Below are positions 34,366-43,009 of a DNA stretch of 64,000 nucleotides, in pieces. Below the pieces are notes generated by a model, which saw only the letters and a list, made by a program, of their open reading frames with translations, was not told the DNA's origin and searched no databases. The stretch's first letter is position 1, and each line of letters opens with the position of its first letter. The position numbers and the translations under genes were made by a program. This DNA comes from Polyangiaceae bacterium (GTDB lineage: Bacteria; Myxococcota_A; Polyangia; Polyangiales; Polyangiaceae), in the NCBI GenBank assembly GCA_020633205.1, contig JACKEB010000022.1, forward strand, positions 150,289 to 214,288, in the 5' to 3' direction.

Positions 34366-35853
34366 CTAATTCTGCTGAGGTACGCTGGTTACACAGCGCG
34401 CGAGCACACCGGCCAGCTCGCGTTTGCTGCCGCGCAGCGGATCGTCGCTGGCTTCTAGCGTCCACTCCACGGTGTTCACGCCGTCGCTCGTGATGTCGAA
34501 GGTCGGCATGCGCTGTTTCAGCGCGGAATCCAAGTGGCCGCTGGCGATCAAGTCATCCAGCACATCGAACCCCATGGGTCGCAGCCGAACTCGCACGCTG
34601 ACGCGATCCGGCATCACGCTCAGCTGGTTCGGGGTGGAGTCGGCACCGGGGTAGCGACGCTTCACGTGGGTGGCGAAGTAGTCGGGGCTCGAGCGGTCGA
34701 AGGTGAGGGGACCTGGGATGGTCGTGCTCTCGAGCTTTGCGATGTCCCAGAACATGTGAACAGGCTGGCCCTGCAGGCCGTAGGCGAAGTCCCTGAGCTG
34801 CCATAGATCGGGATCGCTCAGGTCGCTCACCGCGGTTTGATCGTCAACCACGCCACTCTCGTAGACTGGTGTATCGGCGCTGAACGCGCGCACTTCGACC
34901 CACACCCGGCGATCTTGACTCGCTCCCGTGGGGAAACGATGCCCCGCGCTGACGTTCTCGAGGGTGACCTCCATCACCGCCCCGTCGACCAGCTGGGCGA
35001 CGCAGATCTCCGCGCGCAAGGTGTCGTTCAGCTCACGCTGAATCAGCTCGCGCTGTTCGTCCATATGGGGAAAGTCCGTGAGCGCGACATCCACCGCAGG
35101 AAACGTATGGGCGTGCACCCGACGGGTCTTCACATTCTTGGTGTCGGCAGCGATCCCCGTGCGCCCTGGCATGTGGCAGCTCGCGCAGCTGAGACCGCCC
35201 TTCTCAGGTTCGTCGCTGAACAGGCTCTCTTGCCACTCGGCGAAGGTGCGCTCGAGGGCGACTTCAGCCACGCCTGGGGGAGACGGCACCACGATGTCGT
35301 GGCAACTGCCGCACGCGGTCGCGCTCGCCTGGACGTTGCCATCGAGCAACTCGCTGTACTCCGAGTGATGCGCTGAGTTCTCTACCGGGTCGCCGATCGG
35401 CCCACGCATCGTTTGATCGAAGGCGATGCGCAGAGGGTTGTTGTGAGTGCCCTCCACGGCCTTGGTATTGTGGCAGAAGAAGCAGTTCACGCCCTGGAGC
35501 TCAGCCGGCACTTCGTCCAAGTTCAGGCCGTCGGTGGTCGCGCCGACGGCCACGGCGAGCGGCGCGTGGCAACCGACGCAAAAGTCGCCGAGGGCGCCGT
35601 CGGTTTCTTCTTGGCCGCGCTTGTTCATCGCGCGAAACACCGGGTCCGTTGCGGCGTAGGCGTGCATGCTGCCGCTCCACTCTTCGTAGTGGGTGCTGTG
35701 GCAGCTCTTGCAGGTCTCTGGGTTCATCAGCTCTTGAACCGAGAGTTTCTTTTCCACCCGGTCATCAGAGCTGCAGCCGTTCAAGCTGGCGGCGCTGAGT
35801 GATGCGAGCCCGAGAGCCAGCAGCAATCCGGTGCGAGGGAGGTTGTTAGTCAC
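34366..35853 (-). CDS. Five-haem cytochrome c554-like lipoprotein
   Basis: A 495-residue exported lipoprotein (signal peptide ending SLNGC). Five CxxCH haem sites are visible: CKSCH, CVGCH, CFFCH, CGSCH and CASCH, with distal or structural His residues in HSTHYEEWSGSMHAYA, NSAHHSEYSELL and HAHTFPAVD. The layout matches the cytochrome c554/NapC-type family, where it carries electrons across the periplasm. The C-terminal 200 residues are beta-rich (ENVSAGHRFPTGASQDRRVW). The GTG start overlaps the end of the upstream partner lipoprotein gene by eight bases, implying coupled synthesis. Confidence 0.92.
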   Translation of the reverse strand: MTNNLPRTGLLLALGLASLSAASLNGCSSDDRVEKKLSVQELMNPETCKSCHSTHYEEWSGSMHAYAATDPVFRAMNKRGQEETDGALGDFCVGCHAPLAVAVGATTDGLNLDEVPAELQGVNCFFCHNTKAVEGTHNNPLRIAFDQTMRGPIGDPVENSAHHSEYSELLDGNVQASATACGSCHDIVVPSPPGVAEVALERTFAEWQESLFSDEPEKGGLSCASCHMPGRTGIAADTKNVKTRRVHAHTFPAVDVALTDFPHMDEQRELIQRELNDTLRAEICVAQLVDGAVMEVTLENVSAGHRFPTGASQDRRVWVEVRAFSADTPVYESGVVDDQTAVSDLSDPDLWQLRDFAYGLQGQPVHMFWDIAKLESTTIPGPLTFDRSSPDYFATHVKRRYPGADSTPNQLSVMPDRVSVRVRLRPMGFDVLDDLIASGHLDSALKQRMPTFDITSDGVNTVEWTLEASDDPLRGSKRELAGVLARCVTSVPQQN

Positions 35854-36304
35854 GCAGGGCTCCGTTGCGGATCCAAGTGGCGATAGTGCAGCGCTCGTTT
35901 TCGGGCAGCGGATCGCCCGGAGGCATCACGGAGCTGCCAGTGTGCTCGAGGCGTACCATGATCCGACTGCACTCGGGGTCGCCGGGGACGACGCGCGCAC
36001 GCTCGGAATCCAACAGCAAGTCGTAGGCCTCGTCGATGTCTTCGAGCGCGAGGCCACCACGCCGGCCCTCGCTCGCGTGGCAAGAGGTGCCAGGCTCGGC
36101 GCAGGTCGTCGCCAAGGTGCGGCGGTGGATCTCGCTGAAAACCGGCTGGTAGAGCAGGCTGCAGTTTTCGTCCAAGGTCACGCAGCGGGCGAGGGGCGCC
36201 GGCTCTTCGCCGCCCGAGCTGCACGATTGGGTGGCGATCAAGAGCAGCGCCGCAAACACCGAAAAGTAGAGCGGGCGACTGAAACGGAGCAGGCGAAAGC
36301 GCAT
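35846..36304 (-). CDS. Small cytochrome-like lipoprotein with CX6CH motif
   Basis: A 152-residue lipoprotein; the signal peptide ends IATQSC. The mature part resembles Planctomycete-type cytochrome (PSCyt1) domains: VFSEIHRRTLATTCAEPGTS with CHAS next, GGLALEDIDEAYDLLL, VVPGDPECSRIMVRL and VMPPGDPLPENERCTIATWI. The expected CxxCH is replaced by C-x6-CH, so haem attachment is uncertain. Its 3' end overlaps the five-haem cytochrome start by eight bases, so the two are surely co-expressed and may form an electron-transfer pair (inference). The ATG at 36304 is used; the longer frame is antisense to the acyl-CoA ligase leader. Confidence 0.8.
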   Translation of the reverse strand: MRFRLLRFSRPLYFSVFAALLLIATQSCSSGGEEPAPLARCVTLDENCSLLYQPVFSEIHRRTLATTCAEPGTSCHASEGRRGGLALEDIDEAYDLLLDSERARVVPGDPECSRIMVRLEHTGSSVMPPGDPLPENERCTIATWIRNGALRD

Positions 36305-36631
36305 CTCAAAGTAGGGGGCTCGCTGCGGCGCGCCCCAGCTCCTTCGGGCGTACGGCCGTTGGTCCAACTGGTCAAGGCCGTCTCGAGTCGCTTCCCTTGC
36401 TGACTGCCAGCTGGAACGAGGCTTCGTTGCAACGAATTCGTCGCCGACGGTGGCCGGACGCCTCCGCTTGTGGCCTGTGCTTACAGCGCTTTCAGGTATG
36501 CTCCGCAACGCACGGCGGACGCCCCTGAGGTGCACGTCACCGGCTGGCCTCGGGGGAGGCGCGTCGTGCAGAGTCGCGCCCGCAAGGCGCGAACGAACCA
36601 CCGTTCACCGAGAGGGAGGAAAGCTCAGCCC
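36305..36631. promoter_or_regulatory. Divergent region between cytochrome operon and acyl-CoA ligase
   Basis: These 327 bases hold no supported gene. Promoters for the cytochrome operon (minus) and the acyl-CoA ligase (plus) must lie here. The right end carries the AGGGAGGAAAG Shine-Dalgarno of the ligase. Confidence 0.45.
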
Positions 36632-38392
36632 ATGACCGACACCATCGTTGCGCGCCTATTCGAGCAAGCCAAGAAGCGGGGCGCCGCTCCAGCCTACTTC
36701 GCCAAGGAGGAAGGCAGCTGGAAGAAGACGAGCTACGCCGACTACGCCGAGCAAGTGAAGACCGCGGGAAAGGCGCTGATGGCGCTAGGCCTCGGCAAGG
36801 ACAGCAAGGTCAGCATCCTCGGCTTCAACCGCCCGGAGTGGGTGATCTTCGATCTCGCTGCAATGGCGATCGGGGGCGCTCCCGCGGGGATCTACACGAC
36901 CTGCTCGCCCGTCGAAGTTCGGTACATCGTCGACCACTCCGAGTCCCCAGTCGTCTTGCTGGAGAACCTTGAGCAGTGGAAGAAGATCGAGGCCGAGAAG
37001 GCCAACATGCCGCTCTTGAAGCACGCGGTAATGATGCGCGGTGCTCCCAAGATCGACGACCCGATGGTGCTCAGCTGGGAGGAATTCCTGGCGAAGGCCG
37101 AGTCCGTCAGTGATGACGACTTCTTCGCGGCCATGCACGCGCTCGAGCCGAATCAGCTCGCCACGCTGATCTATACGTCTGGCACCACCGGGCCGCCGAA
37201 GGGCGTGATGCTGAGTCACGAAAACCTCGCTTGGACCTCCAAGGTCGCGGTGGAGATCAACGACACGCGACCAAGCGACTGCTCGGTCAGCTACCTACCC
37301 CTGAGCCACATCGCCGAGTCGATGTTCACCATCCATGCGCCCATCACCTCGGGCTCCCATGTGTACTTCGCCGAGAGCATCGACGCGCTGCCAGAGAACT
37401 TGAAGGAGGTGCAGCCTACCGTGTTCTTCGGTGTCCCGCGTATCTGGGAGAAATTCCACGCGGGAATCGAGGCAAAGCTCAAGGACGCAAAGGGCGTGAA
37501 GAAGAGCTTGGTGCAGTGGGCGCGCGGAGTCGGTGAGCGAGCGAGCGCCGTAAAGATGCGCGGGGAGACGCCGAGCGGCGTGCTCGGCATGCAGTACAAC
37601 CTCGCGAACAAGCTGATCTTCTCCAAGCTGAAGCCGGCTATCGGCCTCGGTCGCGCGCGCGTATGCGTGAGCGGTGCCGCGCCGATCTCCAAGGAGGTGT
37701 TGGAGTTCTTCGCTGGGCTCGACATCATCGTGCAAGAGGTCTACGGGCAAAGTGAGGATACCGGCCCCACCAGCTACAACCTGCGCAACCAAGCCAAGTT
37801 CGGCAGCGTTGGGCCGGTGCTGAAGGGCTGTGAAGTGAAGATCGCCGAAGACGGTGAGATCCTGGTCAAGGGACCCAACGTGTTCCTCGGCTACTTCAAG
37901 GATGCCGATGCGACCGCTTCCACGCTGATCGACGGTTACCTGCACTCGGGCGACCTGGGCGAAATCGACCGTGAAGGCTTCTTGCACATCACGGGGCGCA
38001 AGAAGGACATCATCATCACCGCGGGCGGCAAGAACATCACGCCCAAGAACATCGAATCGGCGATCAAGAACGACTCGATGGTCACCGAGGCAGTGGTGAT
38101 TGGTGATCGGCGTAAGTTCCTGAGCGCGCTCATCACTGTCGATCCCGATGTCGCCAAGCAGCTCGACTCAGGCAAGGCGGCCCATGAGTCCGATGCCGTG
38201 CGGAAGCATCTGCAGACAGTGATCGATGACGTGAACACCCAGGTCGCGAAGGTGGAGACCATCAAGCGTTTCACCGTGTTGCCGCGTCAGCTGACCATCG
38301 AAGATGGCGAGCTCACGCCGACGCTCAAGGTGAAGCGCAACAAGGTCAACGAGCACTTCGCCGACGCAATCGAAGCGATGTACGCCGACTGA
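36632..38392 (+). CDS. Long-chain acyl-CoA synthetase (AMP-forming)
   Basis: A 586-residue ANL-superfamily enzyme of the FadD15 type that adenylates fatty acids and forms acyl-CoA. Signatures: the P-loop LIYTSGTTGPPKGVMLSHEN, the SYLPLSHIAESMFT segment, VFFGVPRIWEKFHA, the VYGQSEDTGPTSYN core, DGYLHSGDLGEIDREGFL, the hinge GRKKDIIITAGGKNITP and the final Lys region LTPTLKVKRN. The ATG at 36632 with a strong Shine-Dalgarno is chosen over the longer frame. It stands alone between the divergent cytochrome operon and a convergent gene. Confidence 0.95.
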   Translation: MTDTIVARLFEQAKKRGAAPAYFAKEEGSWKKTSYADYAEQVKTAGKALMALGLGKDSKVSILGFNRPEWVIFDLAAMAIGGAPAGIYTTCSPVEVRYIVDHSESPVVLLENLEQWKKIEAEKANMPLLKHAVMMRGAPKIDDPMVLSWEEFLAKAESVSDDDFFAAMHALEPNQLATLIYTSGTTGPPKGVMLSHENLAWTSKVAVEINDTRPSDCSVSYLPLSHIAESMFTIHAPITSGSHVYFAESIDALPENLKEVQPTVFFGVPRIWEKFHAGIEAKLKDAKGVKKSLVQWARGVGERASAVKMRGETPSGVLGMQYNLANKLIFSKLKPAIGLGRARVCVSGAAPISKEVLEFFAGLDIIVQEVYGQSEDTGPTSYNLRNQAKFGSVGPVLKGCEVKIAEDGEILVKGPNVFLGYFKDADATASTLIDGYLHSGDLGEIDREGFLHITGRKKDIIITAGGKNITPKNIESAIKNDSMVTEAVVIGDRRKFLSALITVDPDVAKQLDSGKAAHESDAVRKHLQTVIDDVNTQVAKVETIKRFTVLPRQLTIEDGELTPTLKVKRNKVNEHFADAIEAMYAD

Positions 38393-38492
38393 TCGCGTAG
38401 AGGGGGCGGCGCTCCTTTCAGCAGCGCATTGAGCTGCCGTCCCCGCCAGCCGTCTGGCGTTGACCAGGCGATGGCGCTCGATAGCCGCCTCC

Positions 38493-39110
38493 TCAGTCCC
38501 ACTCGATGAAGTGGCTGCACTCGTAGCCAGGCTCGTTCGTGGTCGCGGTGGCGCGTACTTGCTTGCAGCCCATCGCCCCAAACACCGCGGGCTCCGAGCT
38601 GATCACGAAGCGACACAGATAGGGGTGGTAGGTGCGCCAACCAGCGATGCGCCAGCGGATCTTCGTTGGCCCCATGAACTGCGCGTCGATCTCTCCTGTG
38701 TCGAAGTGCAGCGCCCAGAGCTTCTGGCAGTGCACCACGTACTGCTGCGGGCTCAAGAACAGGCGAATGAAGAAGCGCTTGTAGACGCTCCCCAGGTTCG
38801 CCTCCATCAGCCGTTGCGTGGCCTCCGCGATGGCCCGATTGCGCTCCTGCTCGGAGCGCCCGTCGAACAACGCCTCGAGTAGCAGGATCCCGAGCTCACC
38901 GTCGTACCAGGACGCGGCGAGCAGACCGAGACCAGGCCGGTCCGCGTTGAGTATCCCGCCGAAGCGCGGCGGGAGCTTGGAGAGCGCAGCATCGAGCGTC
39001 GCTCGTCCCCAGTTCTGCTCGACCCAGTTGACGAACTCGCGCAGCGCAACGCCCTTGATGCGCCCATGTCGCTGTGCTCTTCCGCTTTCGACCACGCTAC
39101 TCGGCAGCAT
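38493..39110 (-). CDS. DUF2378/TIGR02265-like myxobacterial protein
   Basis: A 205-residue soluble protein. The order of helices and strands (IKGVALREFVNWVEQNWG, then LLAASWYDGELGILLLEALF, FFIRLFLSPQQYVVHCQKLW, and a C-terminal RWRIAGWRTYHPYLCRFVIS) resembles the Myxococcus paralogous family TIGR02265/DUF2378, whose fold is related to haem-NO-binding domains. No conserved haem His was identified. The match is by eye and may be wrong. It converges on the acyl-CoA ligase gene. Confidence 0.55.
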   Translation of the reverse strand: MLPSSVVESGRAQRHGRIKGVALREFVNWVEQNWGRATLDAALSKLPPRFGGILNADRPGLGLLAASWYDGELGILLLEALFDGRSEQERNRAIAEATQRLMEANLGSVYKRFFIRLFLSPQQYVVHCQKLWALHFDTGEIDAQFMGPTKIRWRIAGWRTYHPYLCRFVISSEPAVFGAMGCKQVRATATTNEPGYECSHFIEWD

Positions 39111-39368
39111 AACCCGAACCTTTGAACGGCCGCGCTGACATCCGCGCTAGGTGCCCCGAGCGGGAAGCTCGGCTGGCGAGAGACTTCGGCCGATCCTACA
39201 GTGGGAGCCTCGATGCGAGGTTTTCACCCAGCGCGGCACGATCCCGCAAAATCCAAAGTGTCTCCGCCAGGTGGAGCGCGGCAGCGACCGCCGTTCATCA
39301 CGCAGCGTCACGGAAACGCAGCGCGAGCGCCCCAGCTGTTATCGGTCGCCCCGGAGGAGCGAAGGCTC

Positions 39369-39866
39369 TTGGACATACGTGCGGGTCGGTCTTTTTTGGG
39401 GGGGAGGCGGCACCACAGCGGCTCGCCCTGGTTGTTCGTAGCAGCGCTGACCGTCGCTGGTTGTGACGCCGACCTGAGCCCGTGTGCGCGCACGGAGCAA
39501 GCGCCAGACGGCACGCCGCGGGTGACGCTCTGGGTGGACTGCAAAGACGAACAAGCGGCGCAGCTCGTCGCGGTGCGGGTGACCCCCAAGGAGCCCTTCA
39601 TCGACACGGGTACGGACGGTGATGCCGGCGCCGCGGATGCCGCGGGGGACGGCGGGGCTGGAGAGAGTCAGACGACCGACGACGCCTGGCGCATCCAGAG
39701 CCCAGTCGAAGACGGCACCGATTATTTCTATGTGGAATATGCTGTGACGCCGCGAGGCTGGGACACGCTGGTGCCGCCGCGGGCATTGGTCAGTGGGCAG
39801 CGCTATGAAGTGGAGTTCGTGGGCACCGACATCGGGAGCCTGAGTTTCGATTTCAAGGCGCCGTGA
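39369..39866 (+). CDS. Lipoprotein of unknown function
   Basis: A 165-residue protein. The TTG at 39369 has GGAGGAG nine bases upstream, and the product begins with a basic region, a hydrophobic core (WLFVAALTVAG) and a lipobox Cys near residue 32. The mature part has an Asp/Gly/Ala-rich loop (DTGTDGDAGAADAAGDGGAG) in the middle that could bind calcium, flanked by beta-strands. The frame is also open further upstream (GTG 39201), but that part looks non-coding. A copy of the G-run motif lies within the signal sequence. It is just left of the DNDG-repeat cluster and may belong with it. Confidence 0.6.
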   Translation: MDIRAGRSFLGGRRHHSGSPWLFVAALTVAGCDADLSPCARTEQAPDGTPRVTLWVDCKDEQAAQLVAVRVTPKEPFIDTGTDGDAGAADAAGDGGAGESQTTDDAWRIQSPVEDGTDYFYVEYAVTPRGWDTLVPPRALVSGQRYEVEFVGTDIGSLSFDFKAP

Positions 39867-39930
39867 GAACACTGCGCCGAGAGAACACCGCGCCGTGAGA
39901 ACACTGCGCCGCGAGCACTCAGCGCCGTGA
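39858..39930. repeat. Direct repeats of GAGAACACTGCGCCG
   Basis: After the stop codon of the lipoprotein gene, a 15-18-bp element with core GAGAACACYGCGCCG occurs three times in tandem (about 39865-39880, 39881-39894, 39897-39911), with a decayed fourth copy after it. The element has no obvious hairpin. Confidence 0.65.
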
Positions 39931-39979
39931 GGCACACTCTCACCCCCCAAAACTAGGTCTGCAGTAAAAGACGCTGAGC

Positions 39980-40015
39980 ACAAAGCACAGAGGCCCGCGC
40001 TTTCGCCCGGGCCTC
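39980..40015 (-). terminator. Terminator of the barrel-protein gene
   Basis: GAGGCCCG (39990-39997) pairs with CGGGCCTC (40008-40015); on the minus strand TGTGCTTTGTGC follows. It lies 21 bases after the stop of the outer-membrane barrel gene. Confidence 0.75.
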
Positions 40016-40035
40016 ATCGCTGATTGGGTACCGTC

Positions 40036-41718
40036 TCAGAAGCGGTAGCTGCCGACGACTCGTCCTTCGCGCTCGACGTAGCCGTCGTCCGCGTTGCGGC
40101 CAGACTTCACGTCGCGGTTGCGATAGAAGAGCGAGAGCACGCCGATGTTGCGGAATACGTACCAGTGCAGCGCCGCACGGTACTGGGACTCGTCACGCTG
40201 CTTGGTCACGTCGCCGCCAAGCGAGCTCAGGTCCTGAGGCGGGTTCTCCAGGTCGCCTGCGATGTAGGCGCCGTAGTCTGCTGCGAGCATCAGGTGCTTC
40301 GGCCACAGCAGGAAGCCAACCTGGGCATTGTAGGCGTATTGCGTCGACTCGAACTCGAGCTCCCGCTTGCCGTAGAACTCACCCATCACGACCAAGGGGC
40401 CATACTTGAAGATGGTCGAGGCGTTTGCCGCGGGGTAACGCTCCTGAGCGCGCTGGTCGTACTTCGCGCCGACCATGAAGGCCAGCGTCGTCGGGGCCGG
40501 CTCATACAGGAATGGGCTGTCGAAGCGGCTGTAGTAACCGATGGCGTTGACGTGCAGCTGCGCGCCCGCGGCCCAGGTGTAGTTGGTGTTCGCGTCGGCG
40601 TAGAAGCGGCCACCGATATTGCCGCTCGAGCGACCCGAGCCGCCAGCGACGAAGGTGCGGTACTCCAGCATGCCCTTGCTATCGAGGGGGCCGCCGAATT
40701 CGAGGGCTGCGCCGTTGCCCTGCTCGAACGCCGAGAACATGTAGTACGCGGGCTCGATCAAGAGCTGCTTGGATGCGCTGATGATCAGCTGACTCGAGAG
40801 GCCGCCGCCACCGGAGTTGATGTTCACGTAGTGACCACCGGTCCCGATGGGCATCTGGAACATCGCGAAGGTGACGCGAGGCGTACGCTCTGCGCGCATG
40901 CTGACCAGGAAGAAGCTGTTCTGGATCCCGCGGATGGGGCCCATGGCGCGCAGCTGCAGAAGAGAGAAGCGGGTGTCCCACTCGTCGCCCTGGATGCCGT
41001 TGTCCCGGGTGTTCTCGAACATGTAGCTCTGGGTGATTTGAGCCACGACGCTGAAGTTCAGGCCGGGGTTGCCACCACAGACCGTGACGTCGGGGTCGAA
41101 GCGGCAACCGAAGTCTTGGCAGTCGGTGCGGCCGTCGCCGTCGTTGTCGTAGCCGTCGGAGCACAAGATGTCGTTGCGCTCGCCATCGGCGTCGCCGCCT
41201 TTGCCAATCAGGCTCGTCACGCTCTCGCCGTCCTTGAGCGCCGGGACACTGTCCTTGTCGCCTGCGCCAGCCTTGAACGAGCCCTTGCAGGCGGTGATGC
41301 CTGGCGCCTGGCAGTCGCTGTCATCGCAATCGAGGACGCCGTCGCCGTCGTTGTCGATCCAGTCGCTGCACAGGGCGTTCGTGGACTCCGTGAGGCCGCT
41401 CGGCTGACAGACGGGCAAATCGTAGCAATCGGCGTCTGCGCAGTCGGCGACGGAGTCCCCGTCGTTGTCGATGCGATCGGTGCAGTTCGTCTCCTTCTCG
41501 GGGAGCGGAGCCTTCTCTGGCTCGGGCGCCGGTGCGGGCTCCGGGGGAGGCGGCGGGGGCGCGTCCGCGGGCGGCTCCGGCGGGGGCGGGGGAGGATCTG
41601 CCGGTTGGGCGGTGGCGCTGACGCTCACGCTGAGCGCGCACAGGCCAAGCAGGGCTGCCTTGAGGTTCCGTGAGGAAAAGCGTCCTCGGGAGCTGGAGAT
41701 GGAGTCGTCGTTTTGCAT
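40036..41718 (-). CDS. Predicted outer-membrane barrel with N-terminal DNDG repeats
   Basis: A 560-residue exported protein. After the signal peptide (ending near VSATAQ) comes a Pro/Glu-rich linker, then three 20-residue repeats of the form C-x3-x-DNDGD-x5-C-x4-C (CTDRIDNDGDSVADC, CSDWIDNDGDGVLDC, CSDGYDNDGDGRTDC), each with a further Cys five residues on. From about residue 225 the sequence is a run of alternating amphipathic strands rich in Tyr, Gly and Asn and ends in Phe (VVGSYRF), typical of an outer-membrane barrel of phosphate-porin (OprO/P) type. It lies 98 bases after the DNDG-repeat gene on the same strand. The substrate is unknown. Confidence 0.8.
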   Translation of the reverse strand: MQNDDSISSSRGRFSSRNLKAALLGLCALSVSVSATAQPADPPPPPPEPPADAPPPPPPEPAPAPEPEKAPLPEKETNCTDRIDNDGDSVADCADADCYDLPVCQPSGLTESTNALCSDWIDNDGDGVLDCDDSDCQAPGITACKGSFKAGAGDKDSVPALKDGESVTSLIGKGGDADGERNDILCSDGYDNDGDGRTDCQDFGCRFDPDVTVCGGNPGLNFSVVAQITQSYMFENTRDNGIQGDEWDTRFSLLQLRAMGPIRGIQNSFFLVSMRAERTPRVTFAMFQMPIGTGGHYVNINSGGGGLSSQLIISASKQLLIEPAYYMFSAFEQGNGAALEFGGPLDSKGMLEYRTFVAGGSGRSSGNIGGRFYADANTNYTWAAGAQLHVNAIGYYSRFDSPFLYEPAPTTLAFMVGAKYDQRAQERYPAANASTIFKYGPLVVMGEFYGKRELEFESTQYAYNAQVGFLLWPKHLMLAADYGAYIAGDLENPPQDLSSLGGDVTKQRDESQYRAALHWYVFRNIGVLSLFYRNRDVKSGRNADDGYVEREGRVVGSYRF

Positions 41719-41816
41719 CGTACTGAACCTGTCGAGGTCGAGGATCTGAATCGGGGGGAGCGCGGAGCGCGCTCGACACGGAGCGCGCTTTCCGCCGTTG
41801 CGAGTTTTGGGGTGAG

Positions 41817-43004
41817 CTACTGGCAGACCTTCTTTACGCCGTTGCAGATGGTGACGTTCGGGTCGTAGTCGCAGTCCCAGTCGTCACAGTCCACGAAGCC
41901 GTCGCCGTCGTTGTCCTTGCCGTCGGAGCAACGCGCGTTTGCGGCGCCTACGGGGTCGGTCTCGCCATCTTGCAGGTAAGTCTCCTGGCAGGCTTGGGGC
42001 ACCAAGTTCTTGCAGGAGTTGTCCGCGCAGTCGGCGTAGCCGTTGCCATCATTGTCCTGACCGTCGTGGCAGCGTTCGACGGTGCCCTCGACGATCGTCG
42101 AGCAGTACTCGACGGCGTCAGCGTTGCCATCGCGGGAGCAGCTGTAGTCCGCGCAGTCGGTGAAGCCGTTACCGTCGTCGTCGACGCCGTTGCTGCACTT
42201 CTCCTTGGTGTTTTCCGCGCGGCGAGCGCATTCGTCCAGGATCTCCTGGTTCGCGCTCTGGCTGCAGCTGAAGTCCGAGCAATCCGTGAAGCCGTTGCCG
42301 TCGTTGTCGACGCGGTCGGTGCACTTCTCGAGCGTGTCCTCGGCGCGACGGGCGCACTCCGCGATGGTTTCTGCATCGCCATTGCGGCTGCAGCTGAAGT
42401 CTCCGCAGTCGGTGAAGCCGTTGCCGTCGTTGTCGAAGCCGTCGGTGCACTTCTCCAGCGTGGTTTCGGCTCCGGGGCAGTTCGTGTCGCTGGCGGGGCA
42501 AGCTTTGGAAGTGCTCTCTCGGCAGACGGTGACGTACGGGCTATTGCGACACGAGAAGTCGCCGCAGTCAGCGAAGTTGTTGCCGTCGTTGTCGATGCCG
42601 TCGCTGCAGGCTTCGTTGGTCCACTCCAAGGAGCAGCACAGCTCGCGGATGGCTTGGCAGCCGCGGTCGCCGCAGTCGAACGTGCCGTCGTCGTCGTTGT
42701 CGAGGCCGTCGGTGCAGAGCTCGAACGTGGCCTCGGGGACCCTTTCCGGCGGGATATCCGGGATGACCTCGCCGCAGTAGCTCGAGGTGAAGATGCAGTC
42801 CGGATCCGCGCAATCGATCAGCTGGTCGTAGTCGTTGTCGATGCCGTCGGCGCAGTCGATGTCGTACTGCTCGTAGCCGAAGTTCGTCGTCGCGGGGCGC
42901 TGATAGTCGCAGTTTGGCTGCAGGCTGAGCGCGAAGAGGCCGAGGCCTCCAAAAAGTCCAAGGCCGAGGCCGCGCTTGAGTCGTTTCGTGAGTGCTCGTG
43001 GCAT
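41817..43004 (-). CDS. Cys-rich protein with eight DNDGNG repeats
   Basis: A 395-residue exported protein with a basic N terminus and a hydrophobic signal (GLGLFGGLGLFALSLQ) ending at a Cys. It then consists of eight 20-residue repeats with the pattern C[ST]DG-x-DNDGNGF-x-DC-x-DFSC (Cys at repeat positions 1, 15 and 20), separated by 15-30-residue spacers. The DxDNDGNG core is a calcium-binding loop like those of dockerin or thrombospondin type-3 repeats; the Cys pattern implies disulphides. Eight repeats in tandem suggest a stiff, calcium-dependent surface rod. The start ATG at 43004 has GGTGA upstream; the ATG at 43016 is also possible and overlaps the upstream gene's stop. Confidence 0.85.
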   Translation of the reverse strand: MPRALTKRLKRGLGLGLFGGLGLFALSLQPNCDYQRPATTNFGYEQYDIDCADGIDNDYDQLIDCADPDCIFTSSYCGEVIPDIPPERVPEATFELCTDGLDNDDDGTFDCGDRGCQAIRELCCSLEWTNEACSDGIDNDGNNFADCGDFSCRNSPYVTVCRESTSKACPASDTNCPGAETTLEKCTDGFDNDGNGFTDCGDFSCSRNGDAETIAECARRAEDTLEKCTDRVDNDGNGFTDCSDFSCSQSANQEILDECARRAENTKEKCSNGVDDDGNGFTDCADYSCSRDGNADAVEYCSTIVEGTVERCHDGQDNDGNGYADCADNSCKNLVPQACQETYLQDGETDPVGAANARCSDGKDNDGDGFVDCDDWDCDYDPNVTICNGVKKVCQ

Positions 43005-43009
43005 TGGCT

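Noticed and set aside
39201..39368. Upstream part of the lipoprotein frame from GTG 39201
   Set aside because: The composition is non-coding and a good GGAGGAG Shine-Dalgarno precedes the TTG at 39369, which gives a proper lipoprotein signal.
40024..41673. Long plus-strand open frame of 549 codons
   Set aside because: It is exactly antisense to the barrel-protein gene, is dominated by Val/Ala/Gly/Arg as expected of a GC-rich complement, and has no Shine-Dalgarno or domain.
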